A DNA stretch of 64,000 nt from UBA6522 sp965237785 (GTDB taxonomy: Bacteria; Pseudomonadota; Gammaproteobacteria; Steroidobacterales; Rariloculaceae), in NCBI GenBank assembly GCA_965237785.1, contig OZ250159.1, positions 3,720,001 to 3,784,000 of the forward strand, given 5' to 3'. The notes beneath the pieces are model-generated. The model did no database searches. It saw nothing but the letters and a program-made list of their open reading frames with translations, and was not told where the DNA came from. Position numbers and translations under genes: made by a program. Positions 1 to 9,424 of the stretch are shown here, in pieces. Position 1 is the first letter of the stretch, and each line of letters begins with the position of its first letter.

Positions 1-58
1 CAATTGACGCCAGGCCCGCCGTAGCCTCGCTCGCGAACTGATCGGGTCCGGAAACGGC

Positions 59-1846
59 TTGATTCACTACCGCGTACGGCTTGCCAATCTTGGCCGGCAT
101 CACTTCGAGGTGGCCTGCCGGGTGGAAAATCCCGCACCTGAGCAGCGGCTGTCGCTGCCGTCGTGGACTCCGGGCAGTTACCTGTTGCGCGAGTACGCCA
201 AGCACGTGGTCGGCATTCGCGCTGAATCCCGGGGCCGCGACGTCGTAGTCGAAAAGCTCTCCAAAAGCTCTTGGCGTTGTCGGGACGCGGGTTCGGAGCT
301 GACCGTGACCGCGGAGGTCTTCGCCCTGGACCGTTCCGTGCGCGGCGCGTTTCTGGATGCCAGGCGCGGATTTTTCAACGGCGCCTGCCTGTTTCTCCGC
401 CCCGAGGGCCGCGAGGCCGAGCCGGTGGAGGTGGAACTGGAACGACCGCTGGACCCAAGATGCCAGGATTGGCGGGTCGCAACCGCCATGAACGCGGTGG
501 ATGTGGACGCCAACGGCTTTGGACGATTCAGGGCCGGGAACTACGACGAACTCATCGACCATCCCGTGGAGATGAGCGATTTTGCCCAGGTCGAATTCCA
601 GGCGGGCGAAGTGCCCCATCGGCTGATCGTCGCCGGTCGCCACCACACGGACCTGGAGCGCATCGGCGCCGATCTGAGCCGGCTCTGCAAGGCACACATG
701 GCGTTGTTCGGTCACCCGCCGCCGTTTCAAAGCTACTGGTTTCTCGGTCTCGCCTGCGCTTCCGGTTACGGTGGGCTGGAGCATCGCGCGTCGAGCAGTC
801 TGATTTTCTCCAGGGAGGATCTGCCCGTAGTCGGCGATCCCGGCGTGCCGGTTAACTACCAGCGTTTCCTGAGTCTTTGCAGCCATGAATACTTTCACGC
901 ATGGAACGTGAAGCGAATCAAGCCCGGCGCCTTCAGCCCCTATCGCCTGGATCGGCGCAATTACACCCGGCTGTTATGGGTCGTTGAGGGGGTGACCTCG
1001 TACTACCAGGACCTGGTGCTCTTGCGCAGCGGACTGATCGGGGTGCCGGTCTATCTGCGGCGCCTCGGTGACGTACTGACGCGCGTGTACCGAACCCCGG
1101 GAAGGCTTAACCAGAGTCTTGCCGAGGCCAGTTTCGACGCCTGGGACAAGTACTACAAGCCCGAAGTCAACTCGGTGAACGCCAACGTCAGCTACTACGC
1201 CAAGGGAGCGCTCGTAGCCCTTGCGCTGGACTTGACCCTGCGCACCGCGACCGATACGACGCTGGACGCGGTCATGGGCGAGTTGTGGCAGCGCTTCGGG
1301 TCGTCGCGCGATGGAATGGACGAAGAGGATTTCGAGGATCTGGCCCAGGAACTGGCCGGCATCGATCTCTCGGAGTTCTTCGCGGCTGCCGTGCGTGGCA
1401 CGGGCGATCTGCCCTTGGCCAAAATGTTGGACGACTGTGGCGTTGCACTGGAATTCAATCAGGGCGTGGGGCTCGGCGTTGAGGGGAGTTCCGCTCGGTC
1501 TTCCGCCCCGTCGCTGCTGGAATTGGGAATTCGATACCGACAGCGAAATGCGGGACTTGAAGTCGTCGCCGTCGTCGCCGACGGCCCGGCTGAACTGGCT
1601 GGTCTGAATCCGGGGGATCTGGTGATCGCGGTCGGTGGGTTGATGGTGACTGAGAAGAACCTCCAGAAACGGTTGCTGAGGCTGAAGGCGCAACGGCCCA
1701 TCCCGGTGACGATATTCCGCGAGGAGGAACTGCTGGAATTTCCGGTGACCCTGGCCGAAGCCCCGAGGAATACTTGCATACTCAGGCTCGTCGACAAGCC
1801 GGATTCCGCTGCTCTTGCCCGACGGCAGGCCTGGCTCGGTAGTTAG
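59..1846 (+). CDS. M61 family metallopeptidase with C-terminal PDZ domain
   Basis: A 595-residue protein of the M61 (glycyl aminopeptidase) family, zinc peptidases that trim N-terminal residues from peptides. The zinc motif HEYFH lies at residues 276-280, and the third ligand is probably Glu310 in VVEGVTSYYQD. The N-terminal 160 residues match the beta-rich domain of the family (LPSWTPGSYLLREYAKHV near residues 33-50). A PDZ domain occupies roughly residues 490-570 (VVADGPAELAGLNPGDLV). The start is TTG at 59, chosen because homology begins at once (IHYRVRLANLG); no better ATG precedes it and bases 1-58 show no other gene. No signal peptide is evident, so it is probably cytoplasmic. The family is clear; the peptide substrate is not. 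Confidence 0.9.
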   Translation: MIHYRVRLANLGRHHFEVACRVENPAPEQRLSLPSWTPGSYLLREYAKHVVGIRAESRGRDVVVEKLSKSSWRCRDAGSELTVTAEVFALDRSVRGAFLDARRGFFNGACLFLRPEGREAEPVEVELERPLDPRCQDWRVATAMNAVDVDANGFGRFRAGNYDELIDHPVEMSDFAQVEFQAGEVPHRLIVAGRHHTDLERIGADLSRLCKAHMALFGHPPPFQSYWFLGLACASGYGGLEHRASSSLIFSREDLPVVGDPGVPVNYQRFLSLCSHEYFHAWNVKRIKPGAFSPYRLDRRNYTRLLWVVEGVTSYYQDLVLLRSGLIGVPVYLRRLGDVLTRVYRTPGRLNQSLAEASFDAWDKYYKPEVNSVNANVSYYAKGALVALALDLTLRTATDTTLDAVMGELWQRFGSSRDGMDEEDFEDLAQELAGIDLSEFFAAAVRGTGDLPLAKMLDDCGVALEFNQGVGLGVEGSSARSSAPSLLELGIRYRQRNAGLEVVAVVADGPAELAGLNPGDLVIAVGGLMVTEKNLQKRLLRLKAQRPIPVTIFREEELLEFPVTLAEAPRNTCILRLVDKPDSAALARRQAWLGS

Positions 1847-1929
1847 CTCGCGCGCCTCGCTCGCACCGCCGGATTAGTTGCATTTCCGGTGATAGAATCG
1901 CGCCGGGACCTCCCCGCAGGTACTCTTGA

Positions 1930-2568
1930 ATGATCGAGTTGGGATTGAAGTTTACCGCCGCCTACCTACTGGGATCGGTTCTCGGCGCCCTGTTTGTCGG
2001 GCGAATTCGTGACGGTGTCGACATCCGCGAACTCGGTAGCCGCAACCCGGGAGGCACCAACGCGCTGCGTACCCAGGGCATTGTATTCGCTATCTGGGTC
2101 ATGGTCGTCGATGTGGGCAAGGGCATTCTGCCGGTGGCCGTGTTGTCCGGGCTCGACCTACCTGGCGTTGGAATCGAGCCGCGGGTGAGCCGGGAGCTGG
2201 TCACCTATATGGTCGCGTCGGCCGCAATTCTCGGACACGTTTTCCCTCTTTGGTACGGCTTTCGCGGCGGCAAGGGCGGCGCCACGGCCATCGGCGTTCT
2301 GTTCGTTGTTGCGCCGCCGATAGCCTTACCGACAATCATCGTCTGGTTCGCAGTGATCGCGCTGACTCGTTATGTCGGGTTGGCGACAGTAAGCGTGGCG
2401 GTGGCGGTACCGATTTTTTTCTGCGCCACGGGGCTTCCCGAGCAGTATGGTCTGGTCATCTTTTCCGCCTGCGTGGCCGCGCTCATCACCTACACCCATC
2501 GGGACAATCTCAGACGGATACTCGCCGGTACCGAACATCGGGCCAATATGATTCGCCTGCGCAGATAG
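1930..2568 (+). CDS. plsY: acyl-phosphate:glycerol-3-phosphate acyltransferase PlsY
   Basis: An inner-membrane enzyme that transfers an acyl group from acyl-phosphate to glycerol-3-phosphate, giving lysophosphatidic acid, the first step of phospholipid synthesis. It has 212 residues with about five hydrophobic segments. The family motifs are present: SRNPGGTN at residues 37-44, GHVFP at 102-106 and GGKGG at 113-117. The ATG start is followed directly by the first membrane helix. It lies 83 bp after the M61 peptidase gene and 10 bp before birA, so it may be co-transcribed with birA-coaX. Confidence 0.95.
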   Translation: MIELGLKFTAAYLLGSVLGALFVGRIRDGVDIRELGSRNPGGTNALRTQGIVFAIWVMVVDVGKGILPVAVLSGLDLPGVGIEPRVSRELVTYMVASAAILGHVFPLWYGFRGGKGGATAIGVLFVVAPPIALPTIIVWFAVIALTRYVGLATVSVAVAVPIFFCATGLPEQYGLVIFSACVAALITYTHRDNLRRILAGTEHRANMIRLRR

Positions 2569-2578
2569 CGAAGCGGGC

Positions 2579-3610
2579 ATGCTGCAACCCTCGGAAAACG
2601 CCCGCCGTGCCGCCCGCGCCGAACGATCGGACGCGGCGCTGCTTGAGGTCCTCGCCGATGGCGAGTGGCATTGCGAAGCAACCTTGACTCAAAGTATTGG
2701 GCAGGAACCATCCCAGGTACGCGATCAGCTGGCAGCGCTCTCCCGCTGGGGTTTGCAAGTGCAGTCCGAGCCCGACAAGGGATTCCGGCTGTCGCACCCG
2801 CTCTATTTGTTGAGTCTCGAGCGGATCCGCGCGGAATTGCCGGACGGGGTGTCGCGGCGAACCTCAACCCTGGAAGTAGCTCTGGAACTGGACTCCACAA
2901 ACGCCCATCTTCTCAGGGCTCCCGCGCCCGCACCGGGCTGCCTTGTAGCGACGTTGGCGGAAGTTCAGCACGCCGGGCGAGGTCGCCGGGGCAGATCGTG
3001 GAGGATGCCGCTCGGGGCGGGAATCAGCCTGTCGGTGGGGTGGACGTTCCGCGAGACACCCGCCGATCTGCCGGCTCTGTCCCTGGCCGCCGGCGTGGTG
3101 ACTCGCCGGGTGATTGAGGCTGCGACCGGCCGCGCCCCATTACTCAAATGGCCGAACGACCTGGTCTGGAACGACCGGAAACTCGGCGGCATTCTGGTCG
3201 AGACTGCCGCCCTGCGCCGAGGCGCCTGCCACGTGGTGGTCGGCGTGGGACTGAATGTTTCGATGAATACCGAGAATCTCCGAACCGTCAGCGATTGGCG
3301 TTTCGGCGCCATTGATCTCGCGGGGATGACGGTCGGCCGACCACCCTCGCGCAACGACTTGGCCGCGCGCCTGATCGAGGGCTACTGTGAACTGTTCCGG
3401 CGGTTCGAGATTGGAGGATTCGGCGGATACCGTGGCGCGTTCCTGGAGGCCGACTACCTGCGGCAACGGCCGGTTGTGGTAACAGACGGCCCCAACCGCG
3501 TGTCGGGAGTGGCTACCGGGGTCGATGCCGGCGGTGCGCTGATCGTTGAAACCGAAGCGGGTACGCGGCGAATCGTCTCCGGCGACGTGAGCGTGAGGCC
3601 CGGTCGGTGA
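2579..3610 (+). CDS. birA: bifunctional biotin--protein ligase / biotin operon repressor BirA
   Basis: Attaches biotin to the carrier subunit of acetyl-CoA carboxylase through biotinyl-AMP. The 343-residue length and an N-terminal winged-helix-like region (about residues 18-75, LLEVLADGEWHCEATLTQ) indicate the repressor-type (class II) enzyme. The biotin-binding loop GRGRRGRSW is at residues 133-141, KWPND at 190-194, and the conserved lysine of RKLGGIL is Lys201. The C-terminal SH3-like cap is present (GVATGVDAGGALIVETEAG). Its stop overlaps the GTG start of coaX by 4 bp, so the two are translationally coupled. No biotin operon genes are in the window, so any repressor target lies elsewhere. 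Confidence 0.95.
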   Translation: MLQPSENARRAARAERSDAALLEVLADGEWHCEATLTQSIGQEPSQVRDQLAALSRWGLQVQSEPDKGFRLSHPLYLLSLERIRAELPDGVSRRTSTLEVALELDSTNAHLLRAPAPAPGCLVATLAEVQHAGRGRRGRSWRMPLGAGISLSVGWTFRETPADLPALSLAAGVVTRRVIEAATGRAPLLKWPNDLVWNDRKLGGILVETAALRRGACHVVVGVGLNVSMNTENLRTVSDWRFGAIDLAGMTVGRPPSRNDLAARLIEGYCELFRRFEIGGFGGYRGAFLEADYLRQRPVVVTDGPNRVSGVATGVDAGGALIVETEAGTRRIVSGDVSVRPGR

Positions 3611-4377
3611 TCCTGGTGGTGGACATCGGCAACTCCCGCATAAAGTGGGCCTGCGTCACAGAACGCCGCTTGCGGGATCCGTGCGAGATCGTCCATCGAC
3701 AAGCACCCGGTCCTGCATTGTCGTCGTTGGCCCGCGCCGTGCCCGGGCGTATCGGCCGGGTGGTCGCATCAAACGTAGCCGGCGACGCTCTCGGATCGGC
3801 CTTCACGACGTTTGCCGAGCGGCGTTGGGGCGTGACCCCGGAATTCGTGCTTCCCGCGACCGAAGCGCATGGCTTGCATTGCGGCTATGCCGACCCGTCG
3901 CGCCTGGGCGCCGACCGATGGGTGGCGCTGATCGCTGCTTACAGGCTCGCGGGGGGTGCTGCCTGCGTGATCGACGCCGGGACGGCCGTGACTCTCGATG
4001 CCGTTGACGCGCAGGGCCGCCACCTGGGGGGGTTGATCCTGGCAGGCCCGAGGATGGTCGCCACCGCGCTCGATCGGCAAACCAGCGGGATCGGGGAAAC
4101 CCGTGGCCGGCCGGAGCAGGGCCGGGGTGTCGACGTGCTCGGCGCCAGCACGGATGAGGCGATTGCAAAGGGAGCCATGCTGAGCCTGGCAGGGGCGCTG
4201 GATCGGACGGTGTCGGCTGTTGCCGCCGAAATACAGACGCGGCCCAGGGTCTTTATCACGGGTGGCGACGCGGCGCAGTTGGCGGCGTGGCTCGAAACCG
4301 GGACCGAGTACCGCCAGTACCTGGTGCTTGAGGGGCTCGCCGCCATATCCGGGGAGTTCGACCTTTGCGCCGAATGA
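3607..4377 (+). CDS. coaX: type III pantothenate kinase CoaX
   Basis: Phosphorylates pantothenate in the first step of coenzyme A synthesis. It is an ASKHA-fold kinase of 256 residues. The N-terminal phosphate loop DIGNSRIKW is at residues 6-14. The motifs LGADRWVALIAAY and VIDAGTAVTLD of the family follow. The start is GTG at 3607, overlapping the birA stop as GTGA. The birA-coaX order is found in many gammaproteobacteria that use the type III rather than the CoaA enzyme. No CoaA-type gene is seen here. Confidence 0.95.
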   Translation: MILVVDIGNSRIKWACVTERRLRDPCEIVHRQAPGPALSSLARAVPGRIGRVVASNVAGDALGSAFTTFAERRWGVTPEFVLPATEAHGLHCGYADPSRLGADRWVALIAAYRLAGGAACVIDAGTAVTLDAVDAQGRHLGGLILAGPRMVATALDRQTSGIGETRGRPEQGRGVDVLGASTDEAIAKGAMLSLAGALDRTVSAVAAEIQTRPRVFITGGDAAQLAAWLETGTEYRQYLVLEGLAAISGEFDLCAE

Positions 4378-4518
4378 CCGGCGTGGGCATCGGTTGGGTT
4401 GATGGCGCCGCAAAAGTTATCATTGGCACTCCGTCCATCGTCGCCGCCGAGCCGTAGGGAATTTCGGATGATTCGCATCGCAAGTGGACCGGCGGCCGCG
4501 CCGGGTGACGGGTAAGCC

Positions 4519-5598
4519 ATGAAGGCGAAACTTCGGCTCGGCGTCATCTTTGGTGGCACTTCCAGCGAACACGACATCAGCATTCTGTCCGCCAAGAGCG
4601 TCCTCGGCGCCATCGATCGGAGGAAGTACGAAGTCATTCCGATCGGTATTTCCAGGAGCGGAGCCTGGGCGGCCGGTCCAGGCGTGGTGGAGCAGTTGAC
4701 CGAGGCTGCCGACGCCCGTGGCCGCGAGGCGCAGCCACCCTCGTCACCCGGAGAAGGCCTCGACACCATGTCGAACGCGTTGTCGATCCTGTCGCGGGCC
4801 GGCATCGGTGCAGTGTTTCCGGTCTTGCACGGGCCGATGGGAGAGGACGGCACCGTGCAAGGGTTGCTGGAGTTGTGCGGAATTCCCTACGTGGGCTGCG
4901 GCGTGGCCGCAAGCGCGGTGGCCATGGACAAGGGGTTGGCCAAGGATGTCTTCCGGTCCCATGGTATTCTCACGCTGCCATCGGTTGTTCTGCAGCGGGA
5001 CGCGTGGCGGTCGGAGCGGGAGCGGACATTGACCGACATTGAATCCAGATTTCCCTACCCGATGTTCGTGAAACCGGCCAACCTTGGTTCCAGCGTGGGC
5101 ATATCGAAGGTCGGCGCGCGCGAGGAACTGGCCACGGGCCTCGATAAAGCGGCGCAATATGATGTCAGGTTGCTTGTTGAACCGGGTATCGACGCGAGGG
5201 AGATCGAAGTCGGCATCCTCGGCAACAGCGATCCGGCGGCGTCGGTTCCCGGAGAAATTCGACCCTGCCGCGAGTTCTACGACTATGAAGCGAAATACTT
5301 CGATGCTCGAACCGAATTGATCGTTCCGGCTGCGTTGGACGACCCGTTGAGCCAAACACTCCGTGAGATCGCAGTGAAGGCCTTTGTGGCGTTGGCCTGC
5401 ACCGGGCTTGCTCGCGTGGATTTCCTGCTGGAACGAAAGACCGACCGCATCTGCGTGAGTGAAGTGAACACCATGCCCGGGTTCACGGAGTTCAGCATGT
5501 ATCCGCGGCTCTGGGAAGCAACCGGCATCGGATATGGTGAGTTGATCGACCGGTTGCTTGAGCTTGCGTTGCGGCGGCATGGTTTCGACGTAGTGTAA
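4519..5598 (+). CDS. ddl: D-alanine--D-alanine ligase
   Basis: Makes the D-Ala-D-Ala dipeptide for peptidoglycan, using ATP. It is an ATP-grasp enzyme of 359 residues, close to the longer DdlA form rather than the roughly 305-residue DdlB form. Visible motifs are FGGTSSEHDISILSA near the N-terminus, PVLHGPMGEDGTVQGLLE, KPANLGSSVGISK in the ATP-binding domain and EVNTMPGFTEFSMYPRLW with metal-binding Glu and Asn near the C-terminus. It stands alone with 141 bp upstream and is not in a division and cell wall cluster, which fits DdlA. No VanH or VanX neighbours are present, so a D-Ala-D-Lac ligase is unlikely. Confidence 0.92.
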   Translation: MKAKLRLGVIFGGTSSEHDISILSAKSVLGAIDRRKYEVIPIGISRSGAWAAGPGVVEQLTEAADARGREAQPPSSPGEGLDTMSNALSILSRAGIGAVFPVLHGPMGEDGTVQGLLELCGIPYVGCGVAASAVAMDKGLAKDVFRSHGILTLPSVVLQRDAWRSERERTLTDIESRFPYPMFVKPANLGSSVGISKVGAREELATGLDKAAQYDVRLLVEPGIDAREIEVGILGNSDPAASVPGEIRPCREFYDYEAKYFDARTELIVPAALDDPLSQTLREIAVKAFVALACTGLARVDFLLERKTDRICVSEVNTMPGFTEFSMYPRLWEATGIGYGELIDRLLELALRRHGFDVV

Positions 5599-5674
5599 AA
5601 TACGCTGTCGTTTTCTCGGACCCGCGGGCGGTAGCGTCAGTTGGGTTGGAAGTGAATTTCAGGAGAACAGGATC

Positions 5675-6400
5675 ATGAGAACGAGTTGGTTGATTGCCGC
5701 TGCGGCTTGCGCTGCCACGTTTACGGCCGGTGCCTGGGCGGAGTTGGCGCCGGGATTCGAAGCGGCCCTGGCGGCTGCGGAACGTCCGGCCGAGGAGAAG
5801 GAACGGGACGCGTCCCGGATGCCCGCCGAAGTGCTGAATTTCGTCGGCATCGGCGAAGGTATGACCGTGCTTGAGGCGATCGCCGGGGGCGGTTGGTACA
5901 CCGAGGTGCTGTCTGCGGCTGTTGGGCCGGACGGCATGGTCCACTCCCAGAATGCGGAGCGGATGCGCGAGCGGGTGGAAGCCATGGCGGCCGCCCGGGC
6001 GGAACGGTTGGGCAACGTCGACGTCCTCTACACCGAGGGCACAGCCATCGAGTTGTCCGCGCCGGCGGACGCGGCGTTCACGGCGCTGAATTTGCACGAC
6101 ATGGCCAACCGTGGCGACGAAGCCGGTCTGGCGTTTCTCGGTGGCATCTACGATGCGCTCAAGCCCGGCGGCGCGTTCGGGGTCATTGACCATGTAGGCG
6201 TCGCGGGGCAGGACAATGCGCAGCTTCACCGCATGGAGAAGAGCAAGGCCGAGGAACTCATTGCCCAAGCGGGTTTTGTCGTCGAGGCCGAGTCGGACGT
6301 CCTGATGAACGCGGACGACGACCATACGCTGGGGATACGGGATCCCGCGATTCGGTTCGCCACCGACCGGATGCTGATCCGGGCAAGAAAACCGGAATAG
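5675..6400 (+). CDS. exported class I SAM-dependent methyltransferase-like protein
   Basis: A 241-residue protein with a clear signal peptide (MRTSWLIAAAACAATFTAGAWA, cleavage after GAWA) followed by a Rossmann methyltransferase-type core. The SAM-binding glycine motif reads VLEAIAGGGWYTEVLS, and the acidic and post-motifs (FTALNLHDMANRG, GGAFGVIDHV) follow in order. A good ribosome site (AGGAG) precedes the ATG. It resembles the predicted periplasmic methyltransferase family COG4798; that assignment is from memory of the family. Export of a SAM-fold protein is odd because SAM is a cytoplasmic cofactor, so its ligand and reaction are unknown. It lies 68 bp before tRNA-Thr. Confidence 0.8.
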   Translation: MRTSWLIAAAACAATFTAGAWAELAPGFEAALAAAERPAEEKERDASRMPAEVLNFVGIGEGMTVLEAIAGGGWYTEVLSAAVGPDGMVHSQNAERMRERVEAMAAARAERLGNVDVLYTEGTAIELSAPADAAFTALNLHDMANRGDEAGLAFLGGIYDALKPGGAFGVIDHVGVAGQDNAQLHRMEKSKAEELIAQAGFVVEAESDVLMNADDDHTLGIRDPAIRFATDRMLIRARKPE

Positions 6401-6468
6401 CGCCGAATCTATCCCTTCGGGGCAGAGGTTTGAGGTTTCGGGCGTTGTCGAGGGCGCCCGGAACCGTT

Positions 6469-6544
6469 GCCGGTATAGCTCAGATGGTAGAGCAGGGGTT
6501 TTGTAAACCTCAGGTCCGCGGTTCGAGTCCGTGTGCCGGCACCA
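6469..6544 (+). tRNA. tRNA-Thr (anticodon TGT)
   Basis: A 76-nt tRNA with encoded CCA. The 7-bp acceptor stem pairs 6469-6475 with 6534-6540 (one G-U). The anticodon loop is TTTGTAA with anticodon TGT, which reads ACA, and the T arm carries GGTTCGAGTCC. It is the counterpart of E. coli thrU, which there directly precedes the Tyr, Gly and Thr tRNAs and tufB; here those lie about 25 kb downstream. Confidence 0.95.
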
Positions 6545-6590
6545 ATAACCCGACTTATTCTTCGGCAGGCGCACGCACGCGCTAAGCTGG

Positions 6591-7853
6591 TTACTGCTTG
6601 AAGACCTTGCCGCCCTTCATCACGAAGTGCACCCGCCCGAACTCGTCCACATCCTCACGGGGGTCGCCGGGCACGGCGACGATGTCCGCGTACTTGCCCG
6701 GCTCGATGGAGCCCAGGTTTTCCCATTCATTCAAGAGCACAGCCGCGCTCCTGGTCGCACTCACAATGGCCTCCATGACCGGCATGCCCCCTTCTGTCAT
6801 GTAGATGAACTCCTTCCAGTTGTCGCCGTGGGGTGAAACGCCGCTGTCGGTGCCGAACGCGATCGGGACGCCGGTCCGGTAGGCCCGGGCGAAGGTATCC
6901 GTAATCACGGGGCCGATCGCGGCGGCCTTGAGACGTACCACTTCGGAAAAGTAGCCCTCGACTTCCGCTTTCTCTTCCACGAATTTTCCGGCAATAATGG
7001 TCGGCACATACCAGGCGCCCTTGTCCTTCATCAACTCCATCACATCATCGGACATGTAGGTGCCGTGCTCGATGGAATGTACGCCGGCGGCCACGGCGCG
7101 GCGCATGCCTTCCGCGCCGTGGGCGTGGGCAGCGACCCGAAATCCGTAATCCTCGGCCGCCGCGACGATGGCGGCAATCTCGGCCTCGGTGAACTGCGGG
7201 TTCTGGCCGCTCCTGGCCTGACTCAGCACACCGCCGGTGGCGGTGATCTTGATCAGGTCCGCGCCTTCCTTGTACCGGGCGCGCACGGCCTTGTAGGCAT
7301 CGTCCAAACCGTTGACGACGCCTTCCGCCGGCCCCGGATCGCCGCGCAATTCGCTGTTGACGCCGTTGCTGGGATCGGCGTGTCCGCCGGTGGTGGCGAG
7401 ACTCTTGCCGGCGGTGAAGATGCGCGGCCCGACGATATGGCCTTCGGCGACCGCCCGGCGGATGGATTGGGCCACGCCGTGCTCGGTGCCGAGATCGCGT
7501 ACGGTAGTGAATCCCGCCATCAGGGTCCGTTCCGCGTACGGTACCGCCCGCAATGCCGAGTCCGCGGGTTCCAGGGTGAAGTTCTCGACGAACCGGTTGG
7601 GACTCTGCTGGCTCGAGATATGCACGTGCATGTCGATCCAGCCGGGCATGACGAACGCACCGGTCAGGTCGATGTCCGCCTCGCCCACATAACCCGCTTC
7701 CACGGCCGTGATGCGATCGCCGTCCACGACGATGGTTGCGGCTTCAATCACTTCGCCGGCGGCAGCGTCGACCAGTTTGCCGGCGTGAATGACCGTCTGC
7801 GCCCAGGCGCCGCCGGACAGGAGCAGCGCCAGTATCAGGACCGGGATTCTCAT
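6591..7853 (-). CDS. exported amidohydrolase (imidazolonepropionase/prolidase-like)
   Basis: A 420-residue metal-dependent hydrolase with a signal peptide (MRIPVLILALLLSGGAWA). The start at 7853 is chosen because it begins the signal peptide and follows GGAGA with good spacing; an upstream in-frame extension to 7967 has no such support. Motifs of the amidohydrolase TIM barrel are GWIDMHVH (metal HxH), a central lysine region (ADLIKITATGG), AHAHG, SIEHGTYM and FGTDSG. These place it with the imidazolonepropionase-like / Xaa-Pro dipeptidase-like exported group. Periplasmic hydrolysis of a peptide or N-acyl amide is likely, but the substrate cannot be read. It converges on the tRNA-Thr region. 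Confidence 0.88.
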   Translation of the reverse strand: MRIPVLILALLLSGGAWAQTVIHAGKLVDAAAGEVIEAATIVVDGDRITAVEAGYVGEADIDLTGAFVMPGWIDMHVHISSQQSPNRFVENFTLEPADSALRAVPYAERTLMAGFTTVRDLGTEHGVAQSIRRAVAEGHIVGPRIFTAGKSLATTGGHADPSNGVNSELRGDPGPAEGVVNGLDDAYKAVRARYKEGADLIKITATGGVLSQARSGQNPQFTEAEIAAIVAAAEDYGFRVAAHAHGAEGMRRAVAAGVHSIEHGTYMSDDVMELMKDKGAWYVPTIIAGKFVEEKAEVEGYFSEVVRLKAAAIGPVITDTFARAYRTGVPIAFGTDSGVSPHGDNWKEFIYMTEGGMPVMEAIVSATRSAAVLLNEWENLGSIEPGKYADIVAVPGDPREDVDEFGRVHFVMKGGKVFKQ

Positions 7854-8042
7854 GACATCTCCTTTTTTGTCTCCGGTCAGACAGGATAATGGCTGACCGT
7901 CGCGTTGCCAAAGAGGTAAAGCTTGCAGCTGATGGGACGGAACGCTACTTGGATCGAACCCTCGCAAATTTCGCCGGCGCGCTTCGCGGCGGCGCTTCGC
8001 CGCCCTTCCTGGCTGCCTGCGAGGCGGATCTGACCTGAGATC

Positions 8043-8966
8043 TCACATGGGCATGGCCGGCGGCCCCACGGTTGTGGCCAGGTAGCCGGTAACCGCCAGA
8101 ATCGCCATCGCCAGCACGATTTCCAGGCGGATAGCGCCGGCTAGACGGCCTGGTCCGGCGCCCGCCAGGATGCGAGGCACCAGGACAAACCGGTTGCCGG
8201 CGGCCACCAGCAACAACAAGGCCACAAGCAGCAGCTTGATCAGCAACGTGATGCCGTAGGGCGTGGAAATCACTTGTCCCGGCGTATGAAAAAGTTTCAG
8301 CACCAGGATCAGGCCGGCAGCGAACAGTATCAGCAGGCAATACCCTGCCATATCTCCGAATCCCTTCATGATGCGGCCAAGCGCTTCTTCGCCGCCGCTG
8401 CTGCTGAGACACAGATAGAGCAATGGTGCAAAGGAGCCTACCCAGACCGCTATGCCGAGCAAATGCAGGACGATGGACACCCTGGAGACAAAGTCCAGCA
8501 CGGAAACATGCCCGGTGATCGTGAAGCTGGCCAGGACCAGCAGCAGCGCAGGCGCGTGCAGACCACCCAGCACCCGGAATCCGGAAAGAGCCGGTGGACG
8601 GCTGCCGATTCGCCCCGAGAATACCGCGCACGCCACCGTGGGAACCAGAAATCCGGCCAGGCGCAGCAGCGTGGCGCTGCCGACCTCAAACCTCAGCAGC
8701 ATGCGTGCCATGTCCGGGTCGAAGATGCCAGGCAGGCCGCGGCCGCTCGTCATGCCTACCTGCAGCATGAAATTTAGCAGGGCGCCATTGAATCCGAGCA
8801 AGGTTCCCAGGCCGATATAGGCGGCAAACAGAACGACTGTGCGGCGGGACTCATCCCGATAGAAAAGCAGGCAGATCGTTCCGCCGGCCAGACTGGCTAT
8901 GCCGCAGTATTGCAGCAGCTTCGCCGCCAGAATGGCCAGTTCCCAGCCTGAAGGCATCAGGCCCAC
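8043..8966 (-). CDS. copD: CopD-family copper resistance membrane protein
   Basis: A 307-residue integral membrane protein with about eight hydrophobic segments, matching the CopD/PcoD family that works with periplasmic CopC in copper handling. Features are the long chain of helices (AILAAKLLQYCGIASLAG, IVLHLLGIAVWVGSFAPLLY) and the His and Trp residues in the helix HLLGIAVWVG typical of the domain. It lies 19 bp downstream of copC on the same strand, so the two form an operon. Whether it imports copper for cuproenzymes or confers resistance cannot be told from sequence. Confidence 0.85.
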   Translation of the reverse strand: MGLMPSGWELAILAAKLLQYCGIASLAGGTICLLFYRDESRRTVVLFAAYIGLGTLLGFNGALLNFMLQVGMTSGRGLPGIFDPDMARMLLRFEVGSATLLRLAGFLVPTVACAVFSGRIGSRPPALSGFRVLGGLHAPALLLVLASFTITGHVSVLDFVSRVSIVLHLLGIAVWVGSFAPLLYLCLSSSGGEEALGRIMKGFGDMAGYCLLILFAAGLILVLKLFHTPGQVISTPYGITLLIKLLLVALLLLVAAGNRFVLVPRILAGAGPGRLAGAIRLEIVLAMAILAVTGYLATTVGPPAMPM

Positions 8967-8985
8967 GGCTTACTTAACTGCGGTG

Positions 8986-9363
8986 TCAGTTTCCGGCGAC
9001 TTCAGCGGCGTTCGGATCAACCGTAAAACTGAACTTGTCGGTCAGCGTATGCCCGTCCTCGCCAATTGCGGCCCATTCCACGGTGAAAAGTCCCGCGGGA
9101 ATGTTCGGCGCCATGACCTTGAACGACGTTGCGGGTTCCGGATTCATGGCGAACTCGGTCGGAATCTCCACTTCACCCTGCATTACCTGCAAGCGCACCA
9201 TGCGCACTGGCCCGTTGAATTCCATTTCAATAACGGAAGCCTGCGCCACCGTGGCGTCTGCGGCGGGAACAGAACTCGTCAGCGGAGTATGCGCGAACGT
9301 CGCCAGTGGGATAGTCAAAGCGGCCAAAGCCGCCAGATAACGGAAAACCGACCTGATCTGCAT
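8986..9363 (-). CDS. copC: CopC-domain periplasmic copper-binding protein
   Basis: A 125-residue protein. The start at 9363 gives a signal peptide (RYLAALAALTIPLATFA) and follows AGAGG; the reading frame stays open upstream to 9597 but that part has no plausible coding content. Predicted cleavage leaves His as the first mature residue (AFA|HTPLTSSVPA), the usual amino-terminal Cu(II) ligand of CopC. The C-terminal motif EDGHTLTDKFSFTVD supplies the second conserved histidine. The Met-rich Cu(I) site of some CopC proteins is not evident. It leads the copC-copD operon. Confidence 0.9.
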   Translation of the reverse strand: MQIRSVFRYLAALAALTIPLATFAHTPLTSSVPAADATVAQASVIEMEFNGPVRMVRLQVMQGEVEIPTEFAMNPEPATSFKVMAPNIPAGLFTVEWAAIGEDGHTLTDKFSFTVDPNAAEVAGN

Positions 9364-9424
9364 GTGAAACCTCTTCTTGGCAAGGTGTAGCCGCTTTCGG
9401 TCCGGCGACCGTTCATTATGGCAG

